Source: DASWLF01 sp963768765 (lineage in GTDB: Bacteria; Desulfobacterota; Desulfobaccia; Desulfobaccales; 0-14-0-80-60-11). From it: a stretch of 64,000 nucleotides of DNA. Below, piece by piece: positions 48,933 to 58,496 of the stretch (its first letter is position 1; each line of letters opens with the position of its first letter). Location: NCBI GenBank assembly GCA_963768765.1, contig CAVYJK010000026.1, positions 1-64,000 of the forward strand, written 5' to 3'. Made by a program: the position numbers and the translations under genes. The notes under the pieces are model-generated. The model had not been told where the DNA came from. It saw only the letters and a program-made list of their open reading frames with translations, and searched no databases.

Positions 48933-49463
48933 ATGAAGCGTAATTTTTGGATCTGCTTGCTGGTCTTTTCCCTGGCGCTCAATCTCGGGGGGCTGGCCAC
49001 CTTTGCCTACATGCGCTATCAGGACCGGGCTTCCGTGCGGGAGCCGACGCAGCTACAGCCCTTCCGGGAAATGTGGGGGCCCCTTAATTTGGAGCCGGGG
49101 CAAAAACAAGCTTTGGGGAGCCTGCTTCCCGAACATCGCCGCCGGGTGCGGGACCTGCGGGCGGAATTAGCCCAAAAAAGATTTGAACTGTTTGAGATGA
49201 CCAAAGAGAGAACTGCGGCCTGGCCGGCCATGCAAGAGAAAGTCAGGGAGGTGAGTGCGCTCCAGGGGAATTTGGAAGAGGAGGTGCTGCGGTTCTCCCT
49301 GGCCTTCCAGGAACACCTGAAACCCGAGCAGAGAGCAGCGTTCATTGCTTTCATAGAGCGTCGTATGCCCGATGCCCAAGGGGGCAAAGGCCGTCGGTCT
49401 CCCCGGTGGAAGAGAGATATAGGGGCTGGGGCGCCCCAGGCTGCTGGCCCCTGCGGTCCCTAA
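48933..49463 (+). CDS. Membrane-anchored Spy/ZraP-like metal-stress protein
   Basis: 176 residues. One N-terminal membrane segment (FWICLLVFSLALNLGGLATFAYM), then helices PLNLEPGQKQALGSLLPEHRRRVRDLRAELAQKRFELFEMTKE and LRFSLAFQEHLKPEQRAAFIAFIERRMP. The two LxxEQ/PEQ motifs are those of periplasmic heavy-metal sensor (Metal_resist) proteins such as CnrX. Precedes the TolC-RND operon by 60 bases, typical of sensor genes next to metal-efflux systems. Confidence 0.82.
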   Translation: MKRNFWICLLVFSLALNLGGLATFAYMRYQDRASVREPTQLQPFREMWGPLNLEPGQKQALGSLLPEHRRRVRDLRAELAQKRFELFEMTKERTAAWPAMQEKVREVSALQGNLEEEVLRFSLAFQEHLKPEQRAAFIAFIERRMPDAQGGKGRRSPRWKRDIGAGAPQAAGPCGP

Positions 49464-49523
49464 ATAGAGGGTGTTGATATTGTACAGATACGAGTGATTT
49501 TCTCAGGAGGGAGGTAAAAGGTT

Positions 49524-50985
49524 TTGCATGGCACGGTAATCTTGACGATCCTGTATGCCCTCATCCTGCCCGGCTGCGTCCTGCTGCAACCCACCGAATC
49601 TTTCAACCCGGTGCCGGTTACTGAGGCCACCGGCATAACCGCGCCGGTGCCGTCTCAGCCCATTCCGGCCAAGGAGGAGATTCTTCCGGAGCCTCTGACC
49701 CTGGAGCACTCCCTGGAGATTGCCCTAAAGAACAATCCGGAAGTGGCCGCCACCCTGTGGGATGTCTCGGCGGCGGGCGCGAAGCTGGACCAGGCCAAAG
49801 CGGCCCGCTGGCCCACTGTGACTTATGAGGGCAGCTATACCAAATACCTCAACTCCCGGCCACTGTATGAAGCCCGGTTCAACAATCAAAGAAGGCTGTT
49901 CACCAAGCAGCAAAGCCTGGGCAATGTTCTTTTGAAGCTCCCCCTGTTCACCGGCGGCCGCATTATCAATGAAATCAAAGCGGCCGAACTGTTCCGCCTG
50001 GCGGAGCAGAACCGGCTTTCCCGGACCCGGGATGAACTGGTGTTCAACGTCTCCAGCACCTTTTACGGCATCCTCAGCCAGGAAAAAGTGATCGACTCGG
50101 TGAAGTTTTCCCTGCAGGCCATGCAGGAGCAGAGACAGAAGATGGCCAAGATGGTGGAAGTGGCCAAGGCGGCCCGGGTGGACCTGCTGCGCACCGAAGT
50201 GCGGCTGGCCGACCTGGAGCAGAGCCTGGAGAAAGAGACCAACCTCCTGGAGATCCAAAAGCGGCTCCTGGCCAACCTGATGGGCCTGGATTTCGACAAG
50301 GCCCAGTTGAAATTTGCCGGGAAACTCACTTTCGAGAAAATAGGCTACCGGCCATCGCAATTGGTGCCCAGGGCCCTGGAGCAGCGTCCCGATTTTAAGG
50401 CGGCCAAGGAGCGGCTGGAAAGCCAGGCCCGGCGGGTGGACGTGGCCCGGGCCGGACATTATCCCAACGTCAACCTGGTGGGGGCTTATGGCTATCGGGG
50501 CACCGGCGTGATACGGAGTACTTGATGACCGGGCCCCACCCGGAAAGAATCCGACCCCCCCGACCGCAACAAATCGCGGGCCCTTTTATGATGACGACGG
50601 CAGCGTCGGCGTGACCCTCACCCTGCCCCTGTTCGAAGGCGGCCGCATCACCGCCAAGGTGAGGGAAGAATTCTCCGCCCTGGCCGCGGCCCAGGAACGG
50701 CTGCGCAAGCTCAACCTGCAGATCCGCCAGGAGGTGGAGACCGCCATCCTGGACGTGGACTCCAGCAGTGAGCGGGTCAGGGCCACGGAAAAGGCCATCG
50801 AACAGGCCCGGGAAAGCCTGCGCATCGAGACCTTGAAATACAACCTGGGGGCCGGTACCATCACCGATGTGCTGGATGCGCAAACGGCCCTGTTGCTGAC
50901 TGAAACCACCTATTACCGCGTCCTGGCGGACTTCCGCACCGCCCTGGCCCGGCTCAAACTGGCAGTAGGGGGAAATCTTTCATGA
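49524..50985 (+). CDS. TolC-family outer-membrane efflux lipoprotein (frameshifted)
   Basis: TTG start; lipobox LILPGC. EHSLEIALKNNPEVAATLWDVSAAGAKLDQAKAARWPTVTYEGSYTKYL, the duplicated helical repeat (RTEVRLADLEQSLEKETNLL, ERLESQARRVDVARAGHYPNVNLVGAYGY), then the frame breaks near 50505-50590 (at least two indels); the rest, TLTLPLFEGGRITAKVREEFSALAAAQ, continues to 50985. Standard outer-membrane channel of about 480 residues. Overlaps the adaptor by four bases. Confidence 0.87.
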
Positions 50986-52049
50986 ACAAGCCGGTCTTGG
51001 TTCTGGCAAGCCTGTTAGCTATAGCAATAACCTTTCTTGGCCCCTGGCAGGCAGGCGGCCAGGAGAAGGGTAAGGAGGAGGCGCAAAAGGCCAAGCCGCT
51101 TCCCATGGTGGCTGTCCAGAAGGCGCAGGTTACGCCCCTCTCCCGCACCCTGGAGCTGACGGGCACGGCGACTCCCACCCGCCAGGCGCGCCTGGCCTCC
51201 CCCGGCGAAGGCCCCATCCAGAATTGCCGGGTCCGGGAAGGGGATCAGGTGAAACGAGGGGAGCGGGTGCTCACCATCGGTCGCTCGGGGGCGGCCGCGG
51301 CCCAGGTGACCGCGATGGCGGAGTCCGTGAAAGAGCAGGAAGCCGAGCTGAACCGCACCAAAATCCTGGTGCAGAGCGGCGCCGTCCCGGGCTCTCAGCT
51401 GGACACCGCCCGGGCTAAATATGAGGGTGCCCGGGCGCTCATGGCCAAGGCCCGGGAGAGCGCAGGCGACTATTCGGTGGCAGCCCCCTGGGATGGGGTG
51501 GTCTCCAAGGTGCTGGTGAAGGACGGAGATTTCGTGGCGCCGCGGGCCCCACTGGTGGAAATGTACGACCCCAACAGCCTGGTGATCCGCCTGGCCGTGC
51601 CCGAGGCCCAGTCCACCCTGGTGTTCAAGGGCATGCCGGTGAAGATCCAACTGGACGCCTATCCGGGCAAGTCCTTTGAGGGTAAAATCAGCCTGGTGTA
51701 TCCGGACCTGGACACCCGGATGCGCACCCGCACCGCGGAAGTGACACTGGACTACCCGGTGGCCCTCATCCCGGGCATGTTCGCCCGTCTCCAGGTGGTG
51801 ATGGAGACCGTGGCCGAGGCGGTGGCAGTCCCCGGCGATGCGGTGCTGATCATGCCCAACGGGGAGAAGGTCGCCTTTGCCCTCAAGGACGGCAAAGCTC
51901 AGCGCCGCGTGGTTAAAACCGGCCTGGAGACGGGCGGCCAGGTCCAGATCGTCTCCGGCGTTCAACCGGGAGAGACGGTAATCACCGCCGGTAATGAAAA
52001 GCTCAAAGACGGCATGGAAGTGAAGGTCCAGGGAGGGGCAAGCAAATGA
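50982..52049 (+). CDS. RND efflux periplasmic adaptor
   Basis: 355 residues. Signal peptide (LVLASLLAIAITFLGPWQAGG), barrel-sandwich lipoyl-like half motifs (LELTGTATPTRQARLASPGEGPI, YSVAAPWDGVVSKVLVKDGDFVAPRAPLVEM), beta barrel and membrane-proximal domain (VVKTGLETGGQVQIVSGVQPGETVITAGNEKL). Membrane-fusion protein of the HlyD/AcrA type. Overlaps both tolC-like and RND genes (ATGA). Confidence 0.93.
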   Translation: MNKPVLVLASLLAIAITFLGPWQAGGQEKGKEEAQKAKPLPMVAVQKAQVTPLSRTLELTGTATPTRQARLASPGEGPIQNCRVREGDQVKRGERVLTIGRSGAAAAQVTAMAESVKEQEAELNRTKILVQSGAVPGSQLDTARAKYEGARALMAKARESAGDYSVAAPWDGVVSKVLVKDGDFVAPRAPLVEMYDPNSLVIRLAVPEAQSTLVFKGMPVKIQLDAYPGKSFEGKISLVYPDLDTRMRTRTAEVTLDYPVALIPGMFARLQVVMETVAEAVAVPGDAVLIMPNGEKVAFALKDGKAQRRVVKTGLETGGQVQIVSGVQPGETVITAGNEKLKDGMEVKVQGGASK

Positions 52050-55000
52050 AAGTCACCACCTACGCCGTACGGCGGCGTATCGCCGCCGGCGTCATCACCA
52101 TCGCCCTGGTGGTCCTGGGAATCTATAGTTTCATGCTGTTGCCGGTAAATTTTCTCCCGGACATCACCTATCCCCTGATCAAGGTGCATATCTGGTGGCG
52201 GGGCGCCACGCCCGAGGAAATCAGCACCAACATTGCCGACCCCCTGGAGCGCCAGATGGCCATGGTGGACAACCTGGACTACCTGGAGTCCTCTTCCATT
52301 GAGGGCATGTACACCCTCCTGGCCAACTTCAAATACGGGGTCAACGTGGACGTGGCTTACCAGGACGCCCTGGCGGCCATAGCCCGGGTAGCCCGGTTGC
52401 TTCCCAAAGACATCGACCCGCCCCTGATTATGAAAGCGGACCCCTCGCAACTGCCGGTGGTGCAGCTCACTATCAGCTCCGACGTCTGGGATCTGACCAA
52501 ACTGCGCACCTGGACGGAGAACTGGCTGCAGTATCAATTGCAGGCGGTTCCGGGGGTGGCGGGCACCGACATCGTCGGCGGCCTGAAGCGGGAAATCCGC
52601 GTGCACCTGGACCCCAACGCGGTGGAGAAATATGCCCTCACTCTGCCGGGAGTGACCAAGCGGCTCCAGGAGGAGAACATTGAACAGTTCGGCGGCCGGG
52701 TGACTGTGGGCCGCCGGGAATTCATCGCCCGCACCATGGGTGAATACCGCTCCATGGAAGACATCCGCAACGTGGTCCTGGCCAACGGCGGCGCCGGCAA
52801 GATCTACCTCAAGGATGTGGCCCGGGTGGAAGACGCCCACGAGGAGGTTCGGGTCGTTACCCGCCTGGGTGGTAAACCCACCGTCAAGTTGAGCGTCCTC
52901 AAGCAGGCGGACGCCAACACGGTGGAAGTGGCCCGGGCGGTGAACCAGCGGATCGAGCAGCTCAAGCCCGCCATTCCGGCCGGCGTCCGGATGGGGATGG
53001 TGGAAAACCAGGCGGACTACGTCACCGCCGCCTTGAACGGGGTGCGCAACGCCGCCATCGAAGCCTCGATCCTGGTCATCGTCATCATTTATCTTTTTCT
53101 GGGAAGCTGGCGCCATGCCCTGGTGATGCTGTTGGCGCTCCCCATCACCTTGATTATCAATTTCGCCCTGATGCAGCTCATGGGATTCTCCCTCAACATC
53201 TTTTCTCTGGGCGGCCTGGTGGTGGCCATCGGCGTGGTCCTGGACAACTCCATCGTGGTGCTGGAAAATATCACCCGCCTGCGGCATCTCCACCCCGATC
53301 AGCCGCCCGAAGAAGTGGCCGAGATCGGCACCGCCGAGGTGGGCTCCGCCATCCTGGCCGCCACCCTCTCCTTTCTGGCCCTTTTTGTGCCCTTCCTCCT
53401 GGTGCCGGGCCTTACCAGCCTCCTCTTTCGGGAACTGATCCTGGTGATCGCCGGCATCGTCTGTGTCAGCCTGCTGGTGGCCATCACCCTGACCCCTCTG
53501 CTCACCGCCCTGCTTACGGGGAAGCGGGCGGAATCGCATGAGCAGGGCCGCTTCGCCCGGTTCTTCGCCTGGGTGACGGATGGGTACGGGCGCCTGCTGG
53601 AGCTGGCCCTGGGGCGCCGCCTGGCGGTGGTCGGCGGCTTTGTGCTGCTTCTCATCGGCGCCGTGGTCTTATTCCCCTGGCTGGGCAGCGAGTTTCTGCC
53701 CCGCATGGATGACGGCCGGGTCATGGTGAAAGTCAAGCTGCCCACCGGGGCGGCCCTCACTGAGACCACCAACATCTTGAGCCGGGTGGAAGAAAAACTT
53801 ACACGCGATCCCCTGGTGGAAAGCTACGTCACCATGGCGGGCGGCAAGGTCTGGGGCCTGGCCACCTATGAAATCGCCAACGAGGGCCAGGTGGATATCC
53901 AGCTGGTGCCCCGGCACGCACGAAAAATCGGCACCAAGGCATACATCGAACGCCTGAAAAAGACCCTGGCCCCCGTCTCCATGCCCGGGGCCAAACCCAT
54001 GGTCATGCAGCCGCCGGTGAAGGGCATCCGCAAACTGGGGGAAGCGGACATCGAAGTCAAGATCAAGGGCCAGGAGTTGGACCAGCTCTTCGATTTGGCC
54101 CGCAAGACGTCGGAGTCCATGAACAAGCTGGCCCATTTCACCAATGTCTACGTGTCCATGGACATGACCAAGCCCGAGTATCAGGTGGCGGTGGACCGGG
54201 TCCGAGCCGCGGAACTGGGGGTCTCAGTGGTGGACGTGGCCTCCACGGTGCGTTCCCTGATCAGCGGCGCGGTGGCCACCCGCTACCGGGAAGGGGATTA
54301 TTTTTACAACATCCGGGTGATGATTCCCGAACAACATTTCACCTCCAAACAAGAGGTGGAGAACCTGGTGTTGAGCGGCAACCAGGGTGGATATCTGCGG
54401 CTGAAGGACGTGGCCCAGGTGATCCCTGCGGTGGGGCCGGTGGAAATCGCTCGGGAGGACCAGGTTAAGGAGGTGATCGTCCGGGGGGATGCCGCCGGAG
54501 TGAGCGTGGGCCAGGCCCTAAGCGAACTGAAAGGGGCCGTAAGCAAAATGACTCTGCCGGTGGGCTATGAAGTCTCCTATGGCGGCCAGGCCCAGATGAT
54601 GGCGGAGATGCAGCGGGCGGTGCTGCTCATTCTGGTCTTCGCCCTGTTCTTTTCCTTCGTGGTGCTGGCGGTGCAGTTCAACAGTCTGAAGTTGCCGGCG
54701 TTGATTCTGGGGTCCGTGCCCTTTTGCCTGGCGGGCATGGTCTATACCCTGTTCCTGACCGGGCTGCCGGTGGGAGCGACGGTGATCATCGGCGTCCTCA
54801 TCGTGGTGGCCGCCACCGTCAACGAAGGGGTGCTCTTGCTCACCTTCGCCGAGGAACTGCGGCGGCACGATAATCTTACGCCCCTGCAGGCGGTGATCAA
54901 CGCCGCCAAGATCCGCCTGCGGCCCCGGATGATGATCGCCCTGGCCATCATCTTCGGGTTCATCCCCCTGGCCCTGAACCTGGAGGAAGGCGGCGAGATG

Positions 55001-55144
55001 CTCCAGCCCATGGCGGCCGGGGCCATCGGCGGCCTGGCCCTGGGCCTGTTCGTGGCCCTGTTCTTGATGCCCTGTCTCTATGCGATGTTCACCAAAAGAC
55101 AGATAAATGAGCCCGCCACAGGTGAATGTGCAAAATCCCCGTGA
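52046..55144 (+). CDS. RND multidrug-type efflux pump, inner-membrane subunit
   Basis: 1032 residues, twelve spans and two large periplasmic loops. N-terminal FLPDITYPLIKVHIWWRGATPEEI; GGLVVAIGVVLDNSIVVLENI in span 4 holds the Asp of the proton relay, in the HAE-1 pattern and not the CusA/CzcA heavy-metal pattern. C-terminal ILIVVAATVNEGVLLLTFAEELR and FIPLALNLEEGGEMLQPMA. Operon with channel and adaptor. Heavy-metal specificity is not supported, despite the neighbours. Confidence 0.93.
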   Translation: MKVTTYAVRRRIAAGVITIALVVLGIYSFMLLPVNFLPDITYPLIKVHIWWRGATPEEISTNIADPLERQMAMVDNLDYLESSSIEGMYTLLANFKYGVNVDVAYQDALAAIARVARLLPKDIDPPLIMKADPSQLPVVQLTISSDVWDLTKLRTWTENWLQYQLQAVPGVAGTDIVGGLKREIRVHLDPNAVEKYALTLPGVTKRLQEENIEQFGGRVTVGRREFIARTMGEYRSMEDIRNVVLANGGAGKIYLKDVARVEDAHEEVRVVTRLGGKPTVKLSVLKQADANTVEVARAVNQRIEQLKPAIPAGVRMGMVENQADYVTAALNGVRNAAIEASILVIVIIYLFLGSWRHALVMLLALPITLIINFALMQLMGFSLNIFSLGGLVVAIGVVLDNSIVVLENITRLRHLHPDQPPEEVAEIGTAEVGSAILAATLSFLALFVPFLLVPGLTSLLFRELILVIAGIVCVSLLVAITLTPLLTALLTGKRAESHEQGRFARFFAWVTDGYGRLLELALGRRLAVVGGFVLLLIGAVVLFPWLGSEFLPRMDDGRVMVKVKLPTGAALTETTNILSRVEEKLTRDPLVESYVTMAGGKVWGLATYEIANEGQVDIQLVPRHARKIGTKAYIERLKKTLAPVSMPGAKPMVMQPPVKGIRKLGEADIEVKIKGQELDQLFDLARKTSESMNKLAHFTNVYVSMDMTKPEYQVAVDRVRAAELGVSVVDVASTVRSLISGAVATRYREGDYFYNIRVMIPEQHFTSKQEVENLVLSGNQGGYLRLKDVAQVIPAVGPVEIAREDQVKEVIVRGDAAGVSVGQALSELKGAVSKMTLPVGYEVSYGGQAQMMAEMQRAVLLILVFALFFSFVVLAVQFNSLKLPALILGSVPFCLAGMVYTLFLTGLPVGATVIIGVLIVVAATVNEGVLLLTFAEELRRHDNLTPLQAVINAAKIRLRPRMMIALAIIFGFIPLALNLEEGGEMLQPMAAGAIGGLALGLFVALFLMPCLYAMFTKRQINEPATGECAKSP

Positions 55145-56307
55145 CCCTTCCACCGGGGAAATATTCCTTACTTTTCTCCATCTGGGCCTTACCGCCTTCG
55201 GCGGCCTGGCCATGGTGGAGCCCATCCGCCGCGCGGGTGGTGGCGAAAGGCTGGCTGAGCCAGGGGGAATTTTTGGATGGGGTGGCGCTGTGCCAGGTGG
55301 TGCCGGGAGCCACGGTGGTGCAGCTCGCCACCTATGTGGGCTATCGCCTGCGGCGGGTTTTTGGAGCACTGGCCGCCGCCGCCGGGTTTATCCTGCCGGC
55401 CTTTGGCCTGATGTTGGTTCTTTCTCATCTTTACTTCCGCTTTGGCGACCTTCCCTGGGTGCAGTCCCTTTCCAAGGGACTGGGGGCGGTGGTGATCGCC
55501 CTGCTGCTGCAAGCCTTATGGCGGCTGGGACAGGCCGTCCGGCGGCATTGGGTCGATCTTATCATTGCCTTGCTGACCCTGGCCGCCTTCTGGTGCCGGG
55601 TCAATTATCTCTTCGTCATTTTGGCCGCCGGCCTGCTGCGCCTGCTCCTCACCCGCTGGCTTCCTCACGATGAACCCGGACCTCCCCAGCCTGTTGCCAC
55701 CCCTGCCCCGGCCCTAAGGTTGACCCTGGTCCAGGTGGCCGTTGTCTTGGCGGGGCTGGCGGTCGTGGTGGGAGGGCTCTGGCGTTTATCTTCCGATGTG
55801 GGCCTGATGAGTCTCATCTTTCTCAAAATCGGGGTGATCAGCTTCGGCGGCGGCTATGTCATGATTCCCATTCTCCAGTGGGAGATGGTGGACCGGCTCG
55901 CCTGGCTCACCACCCGGCAGTTCCTGGATGGCATTCTCCTGGGCTTCATCACCCCCGGCCCCATTATCATCCTGGCCACCTTTGTGGGGTTTTGGGTGGC
56001 TGGCCTGCCGGGGGCCGTAATCGCCACTGTCTCCATATTTCTGCCACCTATCCTGATTATCGTCTTTCTGACCCCTTATTATCAGCGCCTCAAAGAAGCC
56101 CGCTTCATGCGCCCGATTATTCAGGGTATCCTGGCTGCCCTGGTAGGGATGCTGGTCATGGTGTTGCTGGAGATGGGGCGGGTGACCCTCCATGACTCGC
56201 CCAGTTGGGCGATCATGGCGGGGGCCAGCCTGGCCTTGATTTATTTCGAAATCAACCTAATCTGGGTGGTGGCTGCCGCCGCCGGTTTTTCTCTCTGGAT
56301 TTATTGA
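55107..56307 (+). CDS. chrA: Chromate transporter ChrA (frameshifted)
   Basis: Two CHR domains, about 400 residues. Starts at 55107 inside the RND gene: STGEIFLTFLHLGLTAFGGLAMVEPIR; an indel near 55232 joins RVVAKGWLSQGEFLDGVALCQVVPGATVVQLATYVGYRLRR. Domain 2: FLKIGVISFGGGYVMIPILQWEMVDR, FLDGILLGFITPGPIIILATFVGFW. ChrA exports chromate as an oxyanion antiporter, or in some relatives sulfate. Translational coupling to RND suggests co-expression. Confidence 0.88.
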
Positions 56308-56364
56308 ATGGGCAAGAGTAGTTGCGATACCAGGGTTAAATAGATGAAAGGAGTGGCAGTTGCG

Positions 56365-56872
56365 ATGATTCGAGTAACGTGGCGCCGGGAACTGACTCTG
56401 GCGGTCGGCCTTTTGGGCCTGGCCGTGATTCTGGGGTCTTTCGTTCCATTGGTCCCTGGTGCAGACGTCCTTTCGGGGAAACCTTACCGCGCTTCTTGAT
56501 CAGAAGCGCCAGGAACGGCGGGAAGTGCAATTCCAAGGAATAAGGACTTTAGATCTGGCGCAGGCTCACCAAACCTGGCAAGAACAGCGGGCCCTTTTCG
56601 TGGATGCCCGCAAGGCCGAAGAATATCAGGAGTTGCACGTCCAGGGTGCAGTGAATGTTCCTCCGGAAACGTGGGGGGAGCTTCCATCTTCGGAACTGAT
56701 GAAATTGGATAAAAGGCGGGAGCTGGTGGTCTACTGCAGCCAGGAAAGTTGCGACGACGCCCTCAAATTCGCCAAAAAGCTGCGTGCGGCCGGTTTTACC
56801 CGGGTGATGGCCTTTACCGGGGGCTTCCGGGCCTGGGACGAAGCCGGCTACCCGGCGGATACCAGTCGATAA
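56365..56872 (+). CDS. Membrane-anchored rhodanese-like protein (frameshifted)
   Basis: ATG at 56365 (AAAGGAG upstream) starts MIRVTWRRELTLAVGLLGLAVILGSFVPLV, a signal anchor; an indel near 56455 joins QTSFRGNLTALLDQKRQERREVQFQGIRTLDLAQAHQTW and the rhodanese domain: ALFVDARKAEEYQELHVQGAVNVPP, ELVVYCSQESCDDALKFAKKLRAAGF, FTGGFRAWDEAGYP. Catalytic Cys is in YCSQESCD. Sulfur transfer in the periplasm; paired with MauE. Confidence 0.85.
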
Positions 56873-56891
56873 CGTTAGAAGGGGGGGAAAT

Positions 56892-57368
56892 TTGTCAGCC
56901 TCGGTTATGCGGTTCGTTTTATCGGTGGTGGGTATAGTTCTGGGCGGGCTTTTCGTCTATGCGGGCGTCCAGAAGCACCTGGCCCCCTATGAGTTCGCCG
57001 AAGCCATCCTGGCGTATCAACTGCTGCCCTCAGCTCTGGTGGGGGTGGTGGCCGCAACCCTGCCCTGGCTGGAGATGGTTTCCGGGTTCTCCCTGATCCT
57101 GGGATGCCTCCTGCGAAGCCGCCGGGTTGCCAATCCGTTCCCGGTCGGAGCAGTTCTCCGGCGCAGCGCCCTCCTGCTGATCTTGGGCCAATCGCTCCTG
57201 TTTGTCGCCGTGTTGCTCATCACCATGGCCCGGGGCCTCAAGATCGACTGCGGCTGCGGCCTGTTCTTCCAACGCCAGGTGGGACCGGCAGCCATCCTGG
57301 AAGACGGACTTTTCCTGCTGCTGACCGGTCTGCTTTACTGGCGGGAGCGGCGGCTTAAATTCGATTAA
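56892..57368 (+). CDS. MauE/DoxX-type membrane protein
   Basis: 158 residues, four spans (VLSVVGIVLGGLFVYAGVQKHLAPYEFAEAI, LVGVVAATLPWLEMVSGFSLILGCLL, ALLLILGQSLLFVAVLLITMA, LEDGLFLLLTGLLY). The MauE signature (GxxxxxAGxxKxxxPxxFAxAI, and LDCGCG-like IDCGCGLFF) is present. MauE assists disulfide formation in methylamine dehydrogenase; in anaerobes such proteins usually sit with rhodanese or DsbD-type genes, as here. Starts TTG after a GGGGGG run. Confidence 0.88.
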   Translation: MSASVMRFVLSVVGIVLGGLFVYAGVQKHLAPYEFAEAILAYQLLPSALVGVVAATLPWLEMVSGFSLILGCLLRSRRVANPFPVGAVLRRSALLLILGQSLLFVAVLLITMARGLKIDCGCGLFFQRQVGPAAILEDGLFLLLTGLLYWRERRLKFD

Positions 57369-57380
57369 ACAATCTCGGGA

Positions 57381-57584
57381 TCAAGGGGGGCCGGCGGCAT
57401 GGCAAAGATACTGAAAATCTCTTACCCCAAATGGGATTTCAAACCCAGGTTTTCCTGTTGCTCCAAGCGCTTGATCAAATTCTTTGAGCAGTTTCAGCGC
57501 TTCTTCGCCGTCTTTATCCATGACGACGCTCTTCATCCGGATAAATTCGCTCTCAGTTATGGTCACTACTAAATTTTTCCCCAT
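57381..57584 (-). CDS. Small protein of unknown function, paralog A
   Basis: 67 residues: VVTITESEFIRMKSVVMDKDGEEALKLLKEF, then GKPGFEIPFGV. Acid-basic amphipathic helix; no metal motif. A related pattern occurs in the gene at 57660, where the strand-helix-helix order is the same (VITLYPEDMFRIHAILLDEDRDAALVFLAVI). Family not recognised. Confidence 0.6.
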   Translation of the reverse strand: MGKNLVVTITESEFIRMKSVVMDKDGEEALKLLKEFDQALGATGKPGFEIPFGVRDFQYLCHAAGPP

Positions 57585-57659
57585 GGTGAGGCCCCCAGGT
57601 TAACTATCTTTGGATGAGCAGCAACGTAGCTGCGGTCACGCCAGTCTTAAGGAAGATGC

Positions 57660-57884
57660 TCATCGACCTTTCTCCCCATCGAGTCGGTGGGCGATGAATT
57701 CCGGCGTCTTGCCCCGTTCCAGTTCAAAGACAGGGCGGCAATGGGGCTTGCTGGCGGCATCCGCCTTCTTCTTGATTACGGCGAGAAAAACTAGAGCCGC
57801 GTCTCTGTCTTCATCCAGCAAGATGGCATGGATCCGGAACATATCCTCCGGGTAGAGGGTGATTACGGTTTTCTCCTTCAGCAT
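57660..57884 (-). CDS. Small protein of unknown function, paralog B
   Basis: 74 residues: KEKTVITLYPEDMFRIHAILLDEDRDAALVFLAVIKKKADAASKPHCRPVFELERG. Strong ribosome site (GAGGAGG) before the ATG at 57884. Similar layout to the downstream gene; divergent pair of an old duplication. Possibly small regulatory or chaperone proteins; no evidence for function. Confidence 0.6.
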   Translation of the reverse strand: MLKEKTVITLYPEDMFRIHAILLDEDRDAALVFLAVIKKKADAASKPHCRPVFELERGKTPEFIAHRLDGEKGR

Positions 57885-58037
57885 GGGAATCCCTCCTCGC
57901 GGCGGCCAGTTAGTGAGATGATTTCCCGGCTCAGGGGAGTTGCCTGATCTCCTTGCTGCACGCTGCTGCGGCCGTATTCTAACCCCCTCCGGTCAGGTCT
58001 GCCGACAGCCGCAGGTCGCCGGCTCCGGTCCCCCAGG

Positions 58038-58427
58038 CTAGGCTTGCTCCCCTGAATCAGGCTGGAGCCGGCGCACCGCCTCCTTGACCTGGTCAATTTC
58101 GTCCCGCTTGAGATTCATATCTTTGTTTTTGTCAATGCCCAGATCGGTGATCACCAGGTAGGCCCGCAGCGGCACTTCGGCGTGCTCCAGGACCCCTTTG
58201 GCGCAGCCGACCTCACAGCCGTCAATGACCACCAGGCCGGGGATATCCTTGGCCGACTGGACAAAACCGCTCAAATGCGCCCCCACCCCGGCCAGGCAGG
58301 AGAGCTTGCCGAAACCCTCCTGGGTAAGCTCTATGGCGACCTGGTTTGACAACTGCCCGACGTTGGAGCCTCCCGAACAGGCCAGAATCATGGTAGTAAC
58401 TGTGGGCTGACAACAATCTTTGCCCAT
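58038..58427 (-). CDS. DGC-domain putative zinc-binding protein, copy 3
   Basis: 129 residues. ILACSGGSNVGQLSNQVAIELTQEGFGKLSCLAGVGAHLSG and VVIDGCEVGCAKGVLEHAEVP give the DGC-family cysteines; N-terminus adds a CC pair (GKDCCQP). More distant from copies 1 and 2. Divergent from an ArsR-type regulator, which likely controls it: only 69 bases separate the two starts. Confidence 0.85.
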   Translation of the reverse strand: MGKDCCQPTVTTMILACSGGSNVGQLSNQVAIELTQEGFGKLSCLAGVGAHLSGFVQSAKDIPGLVVIDGCEVGCAKGVLEHAEVPLRAYLVITDLGIDKNKDMNLKRDEIDQVKEAVRRLQPDSGEQA

Positions 58428-58496
58428 AATTTATCCTCCTCAACGAAAAAATCGAATTGGGGCTTGATCTGATATGCTAAATTTCTATATAGTAAT

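Noticed and set aside
51962..53539. 525-residue open frame on the minus strand opposite the RND operon
   Set aside because: Low-complexity His/Gly/Asp-rich reading of the strand opposite a real, motif-bearing RND gene; no ribosome site and no family motif.
52046..55144. Heavy-metal (CusA/CzcA) RND pump
   Set aside because: The span-4 segment has the HAE-1-like pattern (VVLDNSIVVLEN) and lacks the heavy-metal signature, so the pump is called multidrug-type.
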